NCBI GenBank assembly: GCA_016181885.1
Contig: JACOYJ010000024.1
Location: forward strand, 1-39,221
Length of the DNA stretch: 39,221 nucleotides
Source: Candidatus Pacearchaeota archaeon
GTDB taxonomy: Archaea; Nanobdellota; Nanobdellia; Pacearchaeales; GW2011-AR1
Reading direction: 5' to 3'
The number at the start of each line of letters is the position of its first letter. Position 1 is the stretch's first letter. Both the position numbers and the translations under genes were made by a program. A model generated the notes under the pieces. That model did no database searches. It saw nothing but the letters and a program-made list of their open reading frames with translations, and was not told the DNA's origin. Below, one piece after another: positions 7,022-14,962 of the stretch.

Positions 7022-7396
7022 TTACTTCTTTTTTAACTTTTCTAAGTCAGATTTTCTTACAAACTCAAGAGGCTGAAACATCTTCGCCTGTTTTATTAAA
7101 ATATCCAAGTCCTCTTTTTTAGCAAATTTTGAAAATTCTTCGGAAAAACTCTCCAGGAATCTTTTTATTTTTTCCATTGAAAATTTTATTTCTTCGAGCT
7201 GTTTCCTAATTTCAAGAATATCTTCCGAAGTTCTCTCCCTCATATCAACAAGGTTCTGGCCTATGATTAAAACTCTGTCTTTAAGAATCCTGTTTTTTTC
7301 CTCAAGGTCTCTTATTTTTGTGTTTATGTCGTAATAAGCCTGATAGTCATATTCTTCGTTTGCCACTCTCCCCCCAGCCGACCCCCAACCGCCCAC
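7022..7396 (-). CDS. Coiled-coil protein
   Basis: A protein of up to 124 residues, mostly heptad-like helix (INTKIRDLEEKNRILKDRV, then RKQLEEIKFSMEKIKRFLES), ending in FVRKSDLEKLKKK. The N-terminal 13 residues (MGGWGSAGGRVAN) are Gly-rich and the true start is uncertain. No membrane segment or Cys is seen. It is the promoter-proximal member of a two-gene unit with 6336-7010. The helical C-terminal part is loosely reminiscent of archaellum accessory C/D-type proteins, but I cannot confirm that by eye. Confidence 0.7.
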   Translation of the reverse strand: MGGWGSAGGRVANEEYDYQAYYDINTKIRDLEEKNRILKDRVLIIGQNLVDMRERTSEDILEIRKQLEEIKFSMEKIKRFLESFSEEFSKFAKKEDLDILIKQAKMFQPLEFVRKSDLEKLKKK

Positions 7397-7512
7397 CCTA
7401 ACGACGATTGAGAAATTAGCATACTTTTTTAGTTCATAGATTAAAGCAGAAATAGTTTAAAATTGTTGTTGTTCACACAAATGTTTATAAACTTTAACAC
7501 GAAAGTTTTATT

Positions 7513-7776
7513 ATGGTATACGCGCACGAATTTGATTTGAAGGATGGAAGGAATGTTGTTCTAAGAATTTATGAGAATATATCCTATCCAAATTGGAGTC
7601 GTAGAGGAATAATATTATATGATGTGCTTATTGACGGCAAGATTATTAGTGAAGCTAATTTTTCCTTTATGGGTCCTGAAGATTTTTCATGCCCTGCAGA
7701 CGAAACAAGAGCCCTTCTTCAATTAGAAAGAATTGTTATTGATAGATATGCACCCTCTGCTGTGATAGCTGATTGA
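7513..7776 (+). CDS. Small soluble protein of unknown function
   Basis: An 87-residue protein beginning MVYAHEFDLKDGRNVVLRIY, with alternating beta-rich stretches and a helical end (ALLQLERIVIDRY). TTTATAAA at 7484-7491, centred 25.5 bp before the ATG, strongly supports the start and a leaderless mRNA. I recognise no family. Confidence 0.6.
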   Translation: MVYAHEFDLKDGRNVVLRIYENISYPNWSRRGIILYDVLIDGKIISEANFSFMGPEDFSCPADETRALLQLERIVIDRYAPSAVIAD

Positions 7777-7832
7777 TTTTAATTATTATATTTCACACAA
7801 AATATTTTAAACCCAAGCAACTTTTTTTAGTT

Positions 7833-8363
7833 ATGAATCTTACTGAATTCATCGAGGCAGTTATGCCGGCAACGATGACTTCTAAAAAAATAACTTGTGC
7901 AGGATTGTCTTTGAAAATAAATCTTAGCGGGGTTGTTCACAGATCTTTAAGAGACGGAATTGTCCTTGATGGAAACATTAGGGGGATTGTTGATGATGAA
8001 AGCCCGTTTTTTGGCAAGGGAGGAACAATTGCGAGTGTGAGAATGGCTGCTGGAGGAATTCTAATTACAGAATCTGCATGGACACATCCTGCAGTTAGGA
8101 GAATGGGCATTAATTCAGTTTTATATGAAGAATTAGTAAATACTTATTTTCCCCAGGCGCAAGTTGTTGAGAATCTTTTTGGAACTTATGGGGGAGTAAA
8201 TGCAAGGCTTATAGTAAATGGAGGAATGACTGCAAAACAAATGGCCTTTTATAGACTAGGATGGGCTGATTATAGGTGGAGATATTCATTAGCGGATTTT
8301 TTTGTCAGACCAGGAGCAAATCTCCCCCTAATTAGTTTTCCGCATATGCATAAAATATTTTGA
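7833..8363 (+). CDS. Possible GNAT-like protein
   Basis: The frame extends upstream to 7773, but the ATG at 7833 (MNLTEFIEAVMP) follows a TATA-like TATTTTAAA about 27 bp earlier, giving 176 residues. The central stretch ESAWTHPAVRRMGINSVLYEEL resembles motif A of GNAT acetyltransferases (V-x-P-x-x-R-x-x-G-I-x-x-x-L), with a beta strand before it. The cofactor loop is not a perfect Q/R-x-x-G-x-G/A, so the enzymatic role is uncertain. It lies between an unknown small gene and the pilus ATPase, all on the plus strand. Confidence 0.55.
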   Translation: MNLTEFIEAVMPATMTSKKITCAGLSLKINLSGVVHRSLRDGIVLDGNIRGIVDDESPFFGKGGTIASVRMAAGGILITESAWTHPAVRRMGINSVLYEELVNTYFPQAQVVENLFGTYGGVNARLIVNGGMTAKQMAFYRLGWADYRWRYSLADFFVRPGANLPLISFPHMHKIF

Positions 8364-8424
8364 GCTGACGCAACGGTTGCTTTATCTCATAAAAATTATT
8401 AAACTGCTTTTTCCTGTTTTCATT

Positions 8425-10713
8425 ATGCCATTTGATTCAGAAAGCTCCCTGTATTCCTATGAAGTTCAGAGAAAAGGAGGAGAGGACATACTTTATATAA
8501 ATTATTTAGGGGCTCCTTTTGTTCCAAACATTGCCGAATATCCAGAAGTTATGACACAGGTTGTTGATGCGCTTATGAAAAATCCAAGCGTATCGAGGAT
8601 AGTTTTAAGCCAGCAGAAAAATTATAATTATGACTTTACTGAAACCTCTTATTTATTAGAGATTTCGCAACTTTATATATTTTTAGTTAATCAGGAAAGA
8701 ATTTTAAGCCAGGACAAGCTTATTGTTAACGCCCCCCAGTTTTTTAATCAAAGATATAATGAGCTTTTCAATTTTTTATTTTTATTGAGGAGAGACCCTG
8801 TTGCCGCTTATTTTGAGGTTAAGAGATTTTTATACGAGGCGAGAGTTTTTTTGGAGAGGATTGAACAAAGTTTTTATTCTGATCAGGAGAATTATATTTT
8901 GTTTCTTGAAAGAATTGCTTCTTTACTTGAGAAAACAAAAATAATCTCTGCCGCTTCCCAATATTTTGATGGATATAGGCTTGGGGATAGGGGAATATAC
9001 TTCAAGATTTTTAAGCCTGACACTATCCCTAATTTTACTTTTACAAGACTGGTTTCTGACCTTCCAGAAGATGCTGAAATAGTCGATCAATACACTATTG
9101 CGCAGGAGAGCTACGACGAATCATTAGTCACCATAATAAAAAGAAATGAAGATGCAAAATTCATCTATCATTTGGTTCCACCGGAAAATAATCTTAGAGA
9201 AGACTATAACGCCATTTTGAATCTTGCCAGAGGAGTTTTATTGGAACATCAGCCAAAAGCAGAAGAATTTACTGATACTGAAAGGACAAGGCAGGTTTTT
9301 TTTAACATTGCAAAAGATTTGATACAAGACCTGGCAAATAATCAGGGAATAACTCTTAGTTTTCAGGATTTGAATAAACTGTCAACTATTTTAGTAAGGC
9401 ATACTATTGGTTTTGGAATAGTGGAGGTGCTTTTACAAGATAAAAATTTGCAGGATATTTCTTTGAATGCTCCGATTCCGCAAACGAACATTTTCGTGCG
9501 GCATCAAAAATACGATGAGTGTTCTACAAATATACTTCCGAGCCAGGAAGATGCTGATTCATGGGCGGCGAAATTCAGGATGATTTCAGGCAGGCCTCTT
9601 GATGAGGCAAATCCCATCTTGGACACTCAGTTGGAAATAGGGAAGATTTCTGCGAGAATTGCAATAATTCAACAGCCTCTTTCTCCTGATGGTTTGGCGT
9701 ATGCAATTAGAAGGCATAGGGAAGAGCCCTGGACTCTGCCTTTGTTTGCGCAGAATAAAATGCTCAATCCGCTTGCTGCAGGATTGCTGAGCTTTTTAAT
9801 TGATGGCTCGAGAACTTTGCTTGTCGCTGGAACAAGGAGCTCTGGAAAAACTTCACTTTTGAGCAGTTTAATGCTGGAAATAATGCCGAGATATAGGATA
9901 ATTGTCATTGAGGATTCTTTGGAATTGCCTGTTGACTCTATGAGAAAATTAAAATATGACATTTTGAGAATGAAGGTTAGGTCTGCTTTGTTAAAAACAA
10001 CTACAGAAGTTTCTGCCGACGACGGAATCAGAACAAGCTTGAGACTAGGGGATTCTTCCTTAATAATCGGGGAAGTCAGGAGCGTTGAAGCCAAAGCTCT
10101 TTATGAAGCTATGAGGGTGGGAGCTTTGGCAAATGTTGTTGCGGGGACAATTCATGGAGCTTCGCCATACGGCGTTTTTGACAGAGTTGTAAATGATTTA
10201 GAAGTGCCAGCGACAAGTTTTAAGGCGACAGATATAATTGCTGTTGCTAATCCCATAAAAACTCCCGATGGTTTGCATTCATGGAGAAGGGTATTGCAGA
10301 TTGCAGAAGTCAGAAAACACTGGAAAAAAGACCCCCAAGAAGAAAAAGGATTTGTTGATTTGCTTAAATACAATGTTGAGAAAGATGAGCTTGAAGCTAC
10401 AAGTGATTTAATAAACGGGGATTCTGAGGTAATAAAAGATGTTGCTTCTAATGTCAAGGGATGGGCTGGAAACTGGGATGCGGTTTACGATAATATCTTA
10501 CTTAGAGCTAAGATAAAAAAAGAAATTGTTGATGTTGCTGAAAAAACAGGAAAAAAAGAACTGCTCGAGGCTGGATTTACTGTTTTAAGCAACGACACTT
10601 TCCATAAAATTTCAGATAAAGTTAGATTAGAAGTTGGTTTACCGTTGGGAGACAGGGTTTTCCCATTATGGCAGAAGTGGTTAAATGAGCAGATAAAAAA
10701 TAGAAAGATTTGA
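8425..10713 (+). CDS. Secretion/pilus assembly ATPase (FlaI/TadA/VirB11 class)
   Basis: A 762-residue protein from the ATG at 8425 (MPFDSES). A start at 8377 would add a hydrophobic stretch translated from the AT-rich promoter. The N-terminal half (about 1-300) is a large specific domain. The C-terminal half holds the ATPase core: Walker A GTRSSGKTS at 469-477, Asp box IIVIEDSLELP, Walker B-like SLIIGEVRS with Glu550, and His box GTIHGAS with His577. These hexameric ATPases power type IV pilus, archaellum and type II secretion assembly at the inner face of the membrane. Its likely partner, the FlaJ/TadC membrane protein, is 4 kb downstream at 14963, and the prepilin peptidase is at 23204. It is larger than typical FlaI (about 500-550 residues), as in other DPANN homologues. 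Confidence 0.9.
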   Translation: MPFDSESSLYSYEVQRKGGEDILYINYLGAPFVPNIAEYPEVMTQVVDALMKNPSVSRIVLSQQKNYNYDFTETSYLLEISQLYIFLVNQERILSQDKLIVNAPQFFNQRYNELFNFLFLLRRDPVAAYFEVKRFLYEARVFLERIEQSFYSDQENYILFLERIASLLEKTKIISAASQYFDGYRLGDRGIYFKIFKPDTIPNFTFTRLVSDLPEDAEIVDQYTIAQESYDESLVTIIKRNEDAKFIYHLVPPENNLREDYNAILNLARGVLLEHQPKAEEFTDTERTRQVFFNIAKDLIQDLANNQGITLSFQDLNKLSTILVRHTIGFGIVEVLLQDKNLQDISLNAPIPQTNIFVRHQKYDECSTNILPSQEDADSWAAKFRMISGRPLDEANPILDTQLEIGKISARIAIIQQPLSPDGLAYAIRRHREEPWTLPLFAQNKMLNPLAAGLLSFLIDGSRTLLVAGTRSSGKTSLLSSLMLEIMPRYRIIVIEDSLELPVDSMRKLKYDILRMKVRSALLKTTTEVSADDGIRTSLRLGDSSLIIGEVRSVEAKALYEAMRVGALANVVAGTIHGASPYGVFDRVVNDLEVPATSFKATDIIAVANPIKTPDGLHSWRRVLQIAEVRKHWKKDPQEEKGFVDLLKYNVEKDELEATSDLINGDSEVIKDVASNVKGWAGNWDAVYDNILLRAKIKKEIVDVAEKTGKKELLEAGFTVLSNDTFHKISDKVRLEVGLPLGDRVFPLWQKWLNEQIKNRKI

Positions 10714-10773
10714 GCCATCAAAGATAAAAGTTTTTCGAACTTTAGCTGCTTCGTCCAATCCTGGCCAAAGTAG

Positions 10774-10806
10774 TGGCTGAATGAGCAGATAAAAGGAAAA
10801 AAATAA
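10774..10806 (+). pseudogene. Tail remnant resembling the ATPase C terminus
   Basis: About 60 bp after the ATPase stop, the bases encode WLNEQIKGKK then stop, matching the ATPase end WLNEQIKNRKI. A 22-bp DNA stretch (10677-10698 against 10773-10794) differs at only two positions. An in-frame TAG lies directly before it, so it is a relic of a duplicated or replaced gene end. Confidence 0.6.
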
Positions 10807-10839
10807 TAGATAAAGATAAGACTAAGCTTATTTTATTCA

Positions 10840-11346
10840 TTAACTATTACATTTTTCACAAACTTTTACTTTAGCTATTCTATTTCCTGCTAAATAAATA
10901 GTAAAAACTAATACGAATATACTAGTTATCATTATTTCATTTTTGTAAGAGAATAAGAAAAGTGTTGCTGAGCCACCTATTCCAATAAAACCTAAAATAG
11001 CGCCTAAACAAATAGGACAAAGTTTAGCTGAGAATAAAGTGCCTGTAAATGCAACAAGGCCTGTTCCAGTACCCTTTACTAAATACTCGCCTTGCTTCTT
11101 CTCTTTATGTGATGCATATATTTGCATAGCAATTGAAATGCCAAACAAAGAAGAAAAAATAATTATTAAGATAACCTCATTAATTTGCAGAAGAGATAAC
11201 TGCAATTTTAACGTATTTCCGGGAGTTAACAAAGATGGAATTATCACAGCAATAAAAGCCATTACTAAAGCTAAAGCAACTGCTATTAAAACGTGTTTTC
11301 TGAAACTAAAAACTAAAAAAATTGACTTAAACACTGATTTCGCCAT
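10840..11346 (-). CDS. CPxC-containing membrane transporter-like protein
   Basis: A 168-residue protein with about four TM segments. The third begins right after SAKLCPICLGAILGFIGIGG, a CPxC pair at a helix start as in MerT/MerC-type mercury transporters and related metal carriers. It ends with a second pair, CEKCNS. The basic loop KEKKQGEYLVKG faces one side. It is the last gene of a minus-strand cassette encoding Cys-rich mini-proteins and a glutaredoxin, and its ATG lies 7 bp after the stop of the upstream mini-gene. The likely role is movement or handling of a thiophilic metal or a thiol. The substrate cannot be named, and no merA-like reductase is present. Confidence 0.75.
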   Translation of the reverse strand: MAKSVFKSIFLVFSFRKHVLIAVALALVMAFIAVIIPSLLTPGNTLKLQLSLLQINEVILIIIFSSLFGISIAMQIYASHKEKKQGEYLVKGTGTGLVAFTGTLFSAKLCPICLGAILGFIGIGGSATLFLFSYKNEIMITSIFVLVFTIYLAGNRIAKVKVCEKCNS

Positions 11347-11353
11347 ATTGCTT

Positions 11354-11503
11354 TTAAGATAACTCTTTTATTAAAAGCTCTCGTGCTTCGGGCGATAGTA
11401 TTTTCTTAAATTCTTTTGTGCAAATACAAATGCAACACGAACAACAGGGGCATTTTCCAAAGTTGCAGCACGACTCTTTTTCTCTCTCGATTTTTTCAGT
11501 CAT
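11354..11503 (-). CDS. Cys-rich mini-protein, 49 aa
   Basis: MTEKIEREKESCCNF followed by GKCPCCSCCICIC: nine cysteines within about 17 residues, then a charged helix (EFKKILSPEARELLIKEL). It has a near-perfect Shine-Dalgarno (AAGGAGG) 10 bp before the ATG, unusual in a window of mostly leaderless genes, which fits an internal operon position. The Cys cluster suggests binding of a metal or an Fe-S cluster, like a metallothionein or metallochaperone. It lies between another Cys-rich mini-gene and the CPxC membrane-protein gene. The frame is strongly supported by composition and RBS, but I know no family for it. Confidence 0.7.
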   Translation of the reverse strand: MTEKIEREKESCCNFGKCPCCSCCICICTKEFKKILSPEARELLIKELS

Positions 11504-11536
11504 TTTTTTCTTGCCTCCTTTCATTTTTACTTAGTA

Positions 11537-11704
11537 TTATAGCGCCTTTTCCAAAATTTTCTGTTTTAGGGATTCAAACTCTTCCCTTTTCAAAACGCAA
11601 ATATTGCCTTCTTCACCAATTCTTACTTCTTCATTCAAGATTTCAACAGTTGGACAACAACCCCCACTACAACACAAATTTATAATTTTGTTCATTTTTC
11701 CCAT
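11537..11704 (-). CDS. Cys-rich mini-protein, 55 aa (CCSGGCCP)
   Basis: MGKMNKIINLCCSGGCCPTV followed by an acidic beta-rich part (EVRIGEEGNICVLKREEF) and a C-terminal helix. A purine-rich RBS (GGGGGAGA) precedes the ATG at 11704; MNKII at 11695 is an alternative start. The paired CC-x3-CCP motif suggests soft-metal binding. It is the third gene of the cassette counted from the promoter. The form resembles small putative metal-binding proteins with a GD-like beta strand and KREEF helix seen in anaerobes, but the function is unknown. Confidence 0.65.
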   Translation of the reverse strand: MGKMNKIINLCCSGGCCPTVEILNEEVRIGEEGNICVLKREEFESLKQKILEKAL

Positions 11705-11752
11705 CTCCCCCAAGAGATCTTCGATGCTTGAGCAAAAACCTTATATTTCCTT

Positions 11753-11914
11753 TCATTTTATTTCAACAGCATGTTTAGTTATCTCTAAACTACACGAATT
11801 ATGCTTTTTGCAAAAGTCTTCACATTTTTGGGCAAATTTTTTTGTTCCATAATAAAACTTACATATATTGCATTGAAAATATTTCTTTCCTTTGTAAAAA
11901 ATTTCTTTTGCCAT
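11753..11914 (-). CDS. Small zinc-finger-like protein, 53 aa
   Basis: MAKEIFYKGKKYFQCNICKF, then KFAQKCEDFCKKHNSCSLEIT. The pattern C-x2-C ... C-x3-C-x2-H-x2-C is a compact zinc-finger or metal-site arrangement, and the ending SLEITKHAVEIK is typical of small proteins that accompany metal and thiol genes. The ATG overlaps the stop codon of the glutaredoxin gene (TAATG), showing translational coupling. It probably binds metal; no catalytic residue beyond the cysteines is evident. Confidence 0.75.
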   Translation of the reverse strand: MAKEIFYKGKKYFQCNICKFYYGTKKFAQKCEDFCKKHNSCSLEITKHAVEIK

Positions 11915-12144
11915 TATAATTTTAGCCTCTCTTTCAGCTTTTCCTCATTAAAACCAATTATAATTTTTCCATTAATATCTATCACTGGCACACCCATATG
12001 CCCTGATTTTTTAACCATTTCTTCAGCCGCCTTTTTGTTTTTACCGACATCTATTTCTTTATACTTGATATTATGTTGCTTTAGGAATTCTTTTGTCTTC
12101 TTGCACCAAGGGCATCCTTCTGCCGTATAAATTATGATCTCCAT
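11914..12144 (-). CDS. Glutaredoxin-like protein
   Basis: A 76-residue protein from the ATG at 12144 (MEIIIYTAEGCPWCKKTKEF); a TTG three codons upstream is less likely. It has the thioredoxin fold with active-site CPWC, cis-Pro motif GVPVIDI and a terminal GFNEEKLKERL helix. Glutaredoxin/NrdH-like proteins reduce disulfides or deliver electrons to partner thiols. It is the first gene of the five-gene minus-strand cassette and reads away from the HxlR regulator. The palindrome at 12154-12172 lies immediately upstream, so regulation by that factor is likely. It is the probable reductant for the Cys-rich partners. Confidence 0.9.
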   Translation of the reverse strand: MEIIIYTAEGCPWCKKTKEFLKQHNIKYKEIDVGKNKKAAEEMVKKSGHMGVPVIDINGKIIIGFNEEKLKERLKL

Positions 12145-12153
12145 TTTAATCAA

Positions 12154-12172
12154 TAGTATATTTTATATACTA
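12154..12172. promoter_or_regulatory. Palindromic operator between glutaredoxin cassette and HxlR gene
   Basis: TAGTATAT-TTT-ATATACTA is a perfect 8-bp inverted repeat with a 3-bp spacer. It lies 9 bp upstream of the glutaredoxin ATG and about 30 bp upstream of the regulator ATG at 12203, overlapping TATA-like sequence. It is the obvious candidate binding site for the dimeric HxlR protein, controlling both directions. Confidence 0.65.
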
Positions 12173-12202
12173 AGGGAATTATATAAATTAGTAAGTTTCC
12201 AA

Positions 12203-12559
12203 ATGGTAAGCATACAAACAGATGAAAAATGTTGCAAGATGAAGTCAATTAATGGTTATTGTCCTAAGCCATTAGAGTCTGCTTCTGATTATTTAAGTAA
12301 GAAATGGACAATTTCAATAATTATAACAATAGGAAATTTTGGTAAATTGAGATTTAATGAATTACTTAATCGGCTAGAGAGTGCAACTGCGAAAATACTT
12401 TCAGATAGATTAAAAGAATTAGAAAAAGAGGGCATAATTCAGAGAAAACATTATAAGGAAGTGCCCCCCAAAGTAGAATATGCTCTCACATATAAAGGAA
12501 GAAAATTGAAAGAATCGCTACGTCCTTTAATTTATTGGGCCGAGAATAAAAAAAACTAG
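12203..12559 (+). CDS. HxlR-family winged-helix regulator
   Basis: A 118-residue protein from the ATG at 12203 (MVSIQTDEKCCKMK), placed about 20 bp after TATATAAA; the frame stays open upstream to 12134 but that part covers the operator. The HxlR signature is present: CPKPLESASDYLSKKWT, LRFNELLNRLESATAKILSD, LKELEKEGIIQRKHY and a YALTYKG wing. HxlR proteins act as dimers and often sense thiol or electrophile stress through the N-terminal Cys; here CC at about residues 10-11 and Cys18 could sense metal or redox state. It is divergent from the glutaredoxin cassette, so it is the likely local regulator. Confidence 0.9.
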   Translation: MVSIQTDEKCCKMKSINGYCPKPLESASDYLSKKWTISIIITIGNFGKLRFNELLNRLESATAKILSDRLKELEKEGIIQRKHYKEVPPKVEYALTYKGRKLKESLRPLIYWAENKKN

Positions 12560-12573
12560 CGTTATAATTTTAA

Positions 12574-13527
12574 TCAAACATTAATAAGCTCCCTTGATTT
12601 AAGATAAATATAATGCAGCCATTCCCTATATTTTGGATTTTTTCCTCTGACAATTTCAGAGTACATTGTCTTTAGTTTTTTAGTTATTGGACCAAATTCA
12701 TGTTTCATCTTCCGCTGAACATTGCCTTTGTCTGTTATTGATGCTATAGGCGCCACTTCTGTGGCCGTTCCGCAGAAAAATGCTTCATCTGCCGCGCAAG
12801 CTTCTTCTAAAGAGATTTTTTTCTCAATAACTTTTATTCTTTCATCTTCAGCTATTTTTATCAAAGAATCTCTCGTTATTCCCAAGAGAATAGCCCCCCT
12901 CTGCGGCGTTAATAAAGTATTATCTCGGACAAAGAAAACATTTTGGCCAGAACCCTCAGCAATAAAATTTTCATAGTCTAAAAATAAAGCTTCATCATAA
13001 TATTGGAGCCTTACTTGCCTTGTTGCTCTTGAAGAATTAGCGTATTGCCCGCAGATTTTAGCCTCAACATCTTCCGCTTTTGGATGTATTCTCATGAGTG
13101 ACGGAATTTTTACATGGGTCGGTTTATCCCCTAAATATGCCGGCCAATCTAAAACTCCTATAGCGACTTTAACTTCACAATCTTTTGGGTCAACTCCAAG
13201 CCCTTCGCCAAAATATGCCACTGGCCTAATATATCCAGATTTTAATCCGCTTTGCATTACTGTTTCTAAGACAGCTGTTGTGATTTCTCTTTTGGAAAAA
13301 GGAATTTGCATGTAAATTGATTCAGCGCTTTTGAAGAATCTTTCAATATGGTCTTGCAATCTAAAAACCACAGGCAGTTTTTTTTCTGTCTCATAAAATC
13401 TTATTCCCTCGAAGACACCATCACCATAATGAGTTGTATGAATAAACGCTGATTCAACAGCTCTTTCAGGCAGGGTAAAGCAGCCATTAAACCATACTTT
13501 TCCAATGGGCTTTTTTCCCAATGCCAT
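12574..13527 (-). CDS. ilvE: Branched-chain amino-acid aminotransferase (class IV PLP)
   Basis: A 317-residue protein from the ATG at 13527 (MALGKKPIGKVWFNG); the frame extends 7 codons to a TTG at 13548. Family features: HYGDGVFEGIRFY, AKICGQYANSS carrying the PLP-binding Lys, the FIAEGSGQNVFFV block, GITRDSLIKIA for the phosphate site, and FFCGTATEVAPI. It would transfer amino groups between Val/Leu/Ile (or other substrates) and 2-oxoglutarate in the cytosol. D-amino-acid or aminodeoxychorismate activities belong to the same fold, but the spacing fits IlvE best. No other branched-chain pathway gene is near, and the gene stands alone between the HxlR gene and a divergent flippase-like gene. 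Confidence 0.9.
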   Translation of the reverse strand: MALGKKPIGKVWFNGCFTLPERAVESAFIHTTHYGDGVFEGIRFYETEKKLPVVFRLQDHIERFFKSAESIYMQIPFSKREITTAVLETVMQSGLKSGYIRPVAYFGEGLGVDPKDCEVKVAIGVLDWPAYLGDKPTHVKIPSLMRIHPKAEDVEAKICGQYANSSRATRQVRLQYYDEALFLDYENFIAEGSGQNVFFVRDNTLLTPQRGAILLGITRDSLIKIAEDERIKVIEKKISLEEACAADEAFFCGTATEVAPIASITDKGNVQRKMKHEFGPITKKLKTMYSEIVRGKNPKYREWLHYIYLKSRELINV

Positions 13528-13613
13528 AGAAAAACAAGCATTTCCCAACTTAAAAATTATATGTATTTGTAATATTTGATAACTTTATAAATTGGAGGCG
13601 TCTATTTACCCTT

Positions 13614-14660
13614 ATGAAAAGATGGGCGTGGAATCTGTTCTGGATTGCTGTAATTGCTGTTCTTCTTTATCTGCTTCTGAAAGACATTGATTTTTACGAG
13701 GTTTATCTGATTTTGACTTACGCTAATTTCAATTATATCCTGCTGGCATTTATTTTTACAGGGATGACTTTTGTTGTCTGGAATATACGATGGAGTTTTT
13801 TATTTTCTAAAGTATTTGAGGGAGATTTTTGGTTTCTGCTGAATGTTCTTTTAGCGGGCGCTTTTTTTAATACAATAACTCCTGGAGCAGGGATTGGCGG
13901 AGAGCCTTTCAGGGCGCATTTTTTGGCAAAGAGATATAAAAAATCACAAACAACAATGCTGGCTTATGTGATATCAGACAAGTTTTACCAGCTGATAACT
14001 CTCGCAGTTTTTTCAGTTTTTTCTATTTTATTTATCCTGGTTTATGTAAATATTTCCAATACTCTTAAATATATTCTTGAAGGAGCGCTTATTTTTGTCC
14101 TCGGTTTTTCCGGAATTACTTTTTACCTCATTGCAAGAAAACTTAATTTTAGCTGGGGCGGATTGGCAAAAAAACTTCATTTTCTAAAATCATTAAGAAG
14201 GAGATTCAAGCATGAAGACCATCTGGAAAAATTCGTAAATAATAAAATAAGCATTTTTGCCAGAGTCTTTAGGAAATCTGTAAAGAACAAAAAACATATG
14301 GCTGAAGCATTTTTTCTGGCCCTTTCATTTTGGATCTGCACTTACCTTACTTCTTATTTTTTATTTTTGGCATTTAAACAAGACGTTAATTTTTTGTCTG
14401 TGATAATTGTAGTTACACTGGGAACCCTGGTCGGCGCCTTTGCCCTTGTTCCGGGAGGAATTGCTGTTACTGAAATCAGCATGACTCTGCTATTTTCGGC
14501 AATGGGAATCCCTATAGCTTTTGCGTTTATTATCTCTCTTTTAACTAGGCTGATTTATTATGTTTACAGCATACCTATTGGCGCGATAAGCTTGTGGTAT
14601 ATAAGAAAAGTGACGCATGAAGAAAAAGGCAAATTAATGGAGAAAAAGTCATATAACTAA
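13614..14660 (+). CDS. Flippase-like membrane protein (LPG synthase TM / UPF0104 family)
   Basis: A 348-residue protein with about eight TM segments. Signature regions are NTITPGAGIGGEPFRAHFLAKRY near residue 85-105 and the late block FALVPGGIAVTEISMTLLF near 280. This is the MprF-type transmembrane domain, also in archaeal AglD-like proteins, without the soluble synthase domain. Such proteins are thought to flip lipid-linked substrates. TTTATAAA at 13584-13591, centred 26.5 bp before the ATG, supports the start and a leaderless mRNA. It is divergent from ilvE and has no obvious operon partner. Confidence 0.85.
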   Translation: MKRWAWNLFWIAVIAVLLYLLLKDIDFYEVYLILTYANFNYILLAFIFTGMTFVVWNIRWSFLFSKVFEGDFWFLLNVLLAGAFFNTITPGAGIGGEPFRAHFLAKRYKKSQTTMLAYVISDKFYQLITLAVFSVFSILFILVYVNISNTLKYILEGALIFVLGFSGITFYLIARKLNFSWGGLAKKLHFLKSLRRRFKHEDHLEKFVNNKISIFARVFRKSVKNKKHMAEAFFLALSFWICTYLTSYFLFLAFKQDVNFLSVIIVVTLGTLVGAFALVPGGIAVTEISMTLLFSAMGIPIAFAFIISLLTRLIYYVYSIPIGAISLWYIRKVTHEEKGKLMEKKSYN

Positions 14661-14962
14661 TGGCACAATTTATTCCTCCTTTATCGAAGGTAAGACTATG
14701 ATAAAAAAGTGATGTAAGGAATTATTGAGATACTTGTCAAGGATGGATTTTGATAAGCAATTATTAATAATGAACTTTTAACGCAAAGTAATTATTTAAC
14801 TAGTTTTATCAGAGACAATATATTTTTTTAGCAGTTAGGCATTAATTTTTTGTGTTTTTATCTTCAATAAAATCCGCAGAATTATCAAAAAAGAAGCAAT
14901 TTTCTAATTCAATATATTTTTATATCTTTATTTGCTACTTTATTTTGATTAAAAGGTGAAAT
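14661..14962. other. Intergenic region, nothing recognised
   Basis: About 300 bp of AT-rich DNA between the flippase-like gene and the FlaJ/TadC gene. No open frame longer than about 20 codons looks coding. The last 40 bp hold a TATA-like ATTTTTATATC and a GGTGA before the ATG at 14963, which are the likely signals of the next gene. Confidence 0.5.

Noticed and set aside
10840-11346. Naming the membrane protein MerT
   Set aside because: Only the CPxC-in-helix style is shared; no mercuric reductase or merP-type gene is present, so the substrate cannot be named.
11039-11852. Several plus-strand frames opposite the Cys-rich cassette
   Set aside because: They are antisense to well-supported minus-strand genes with ribosome-binding sites and overlapping stops and starts.
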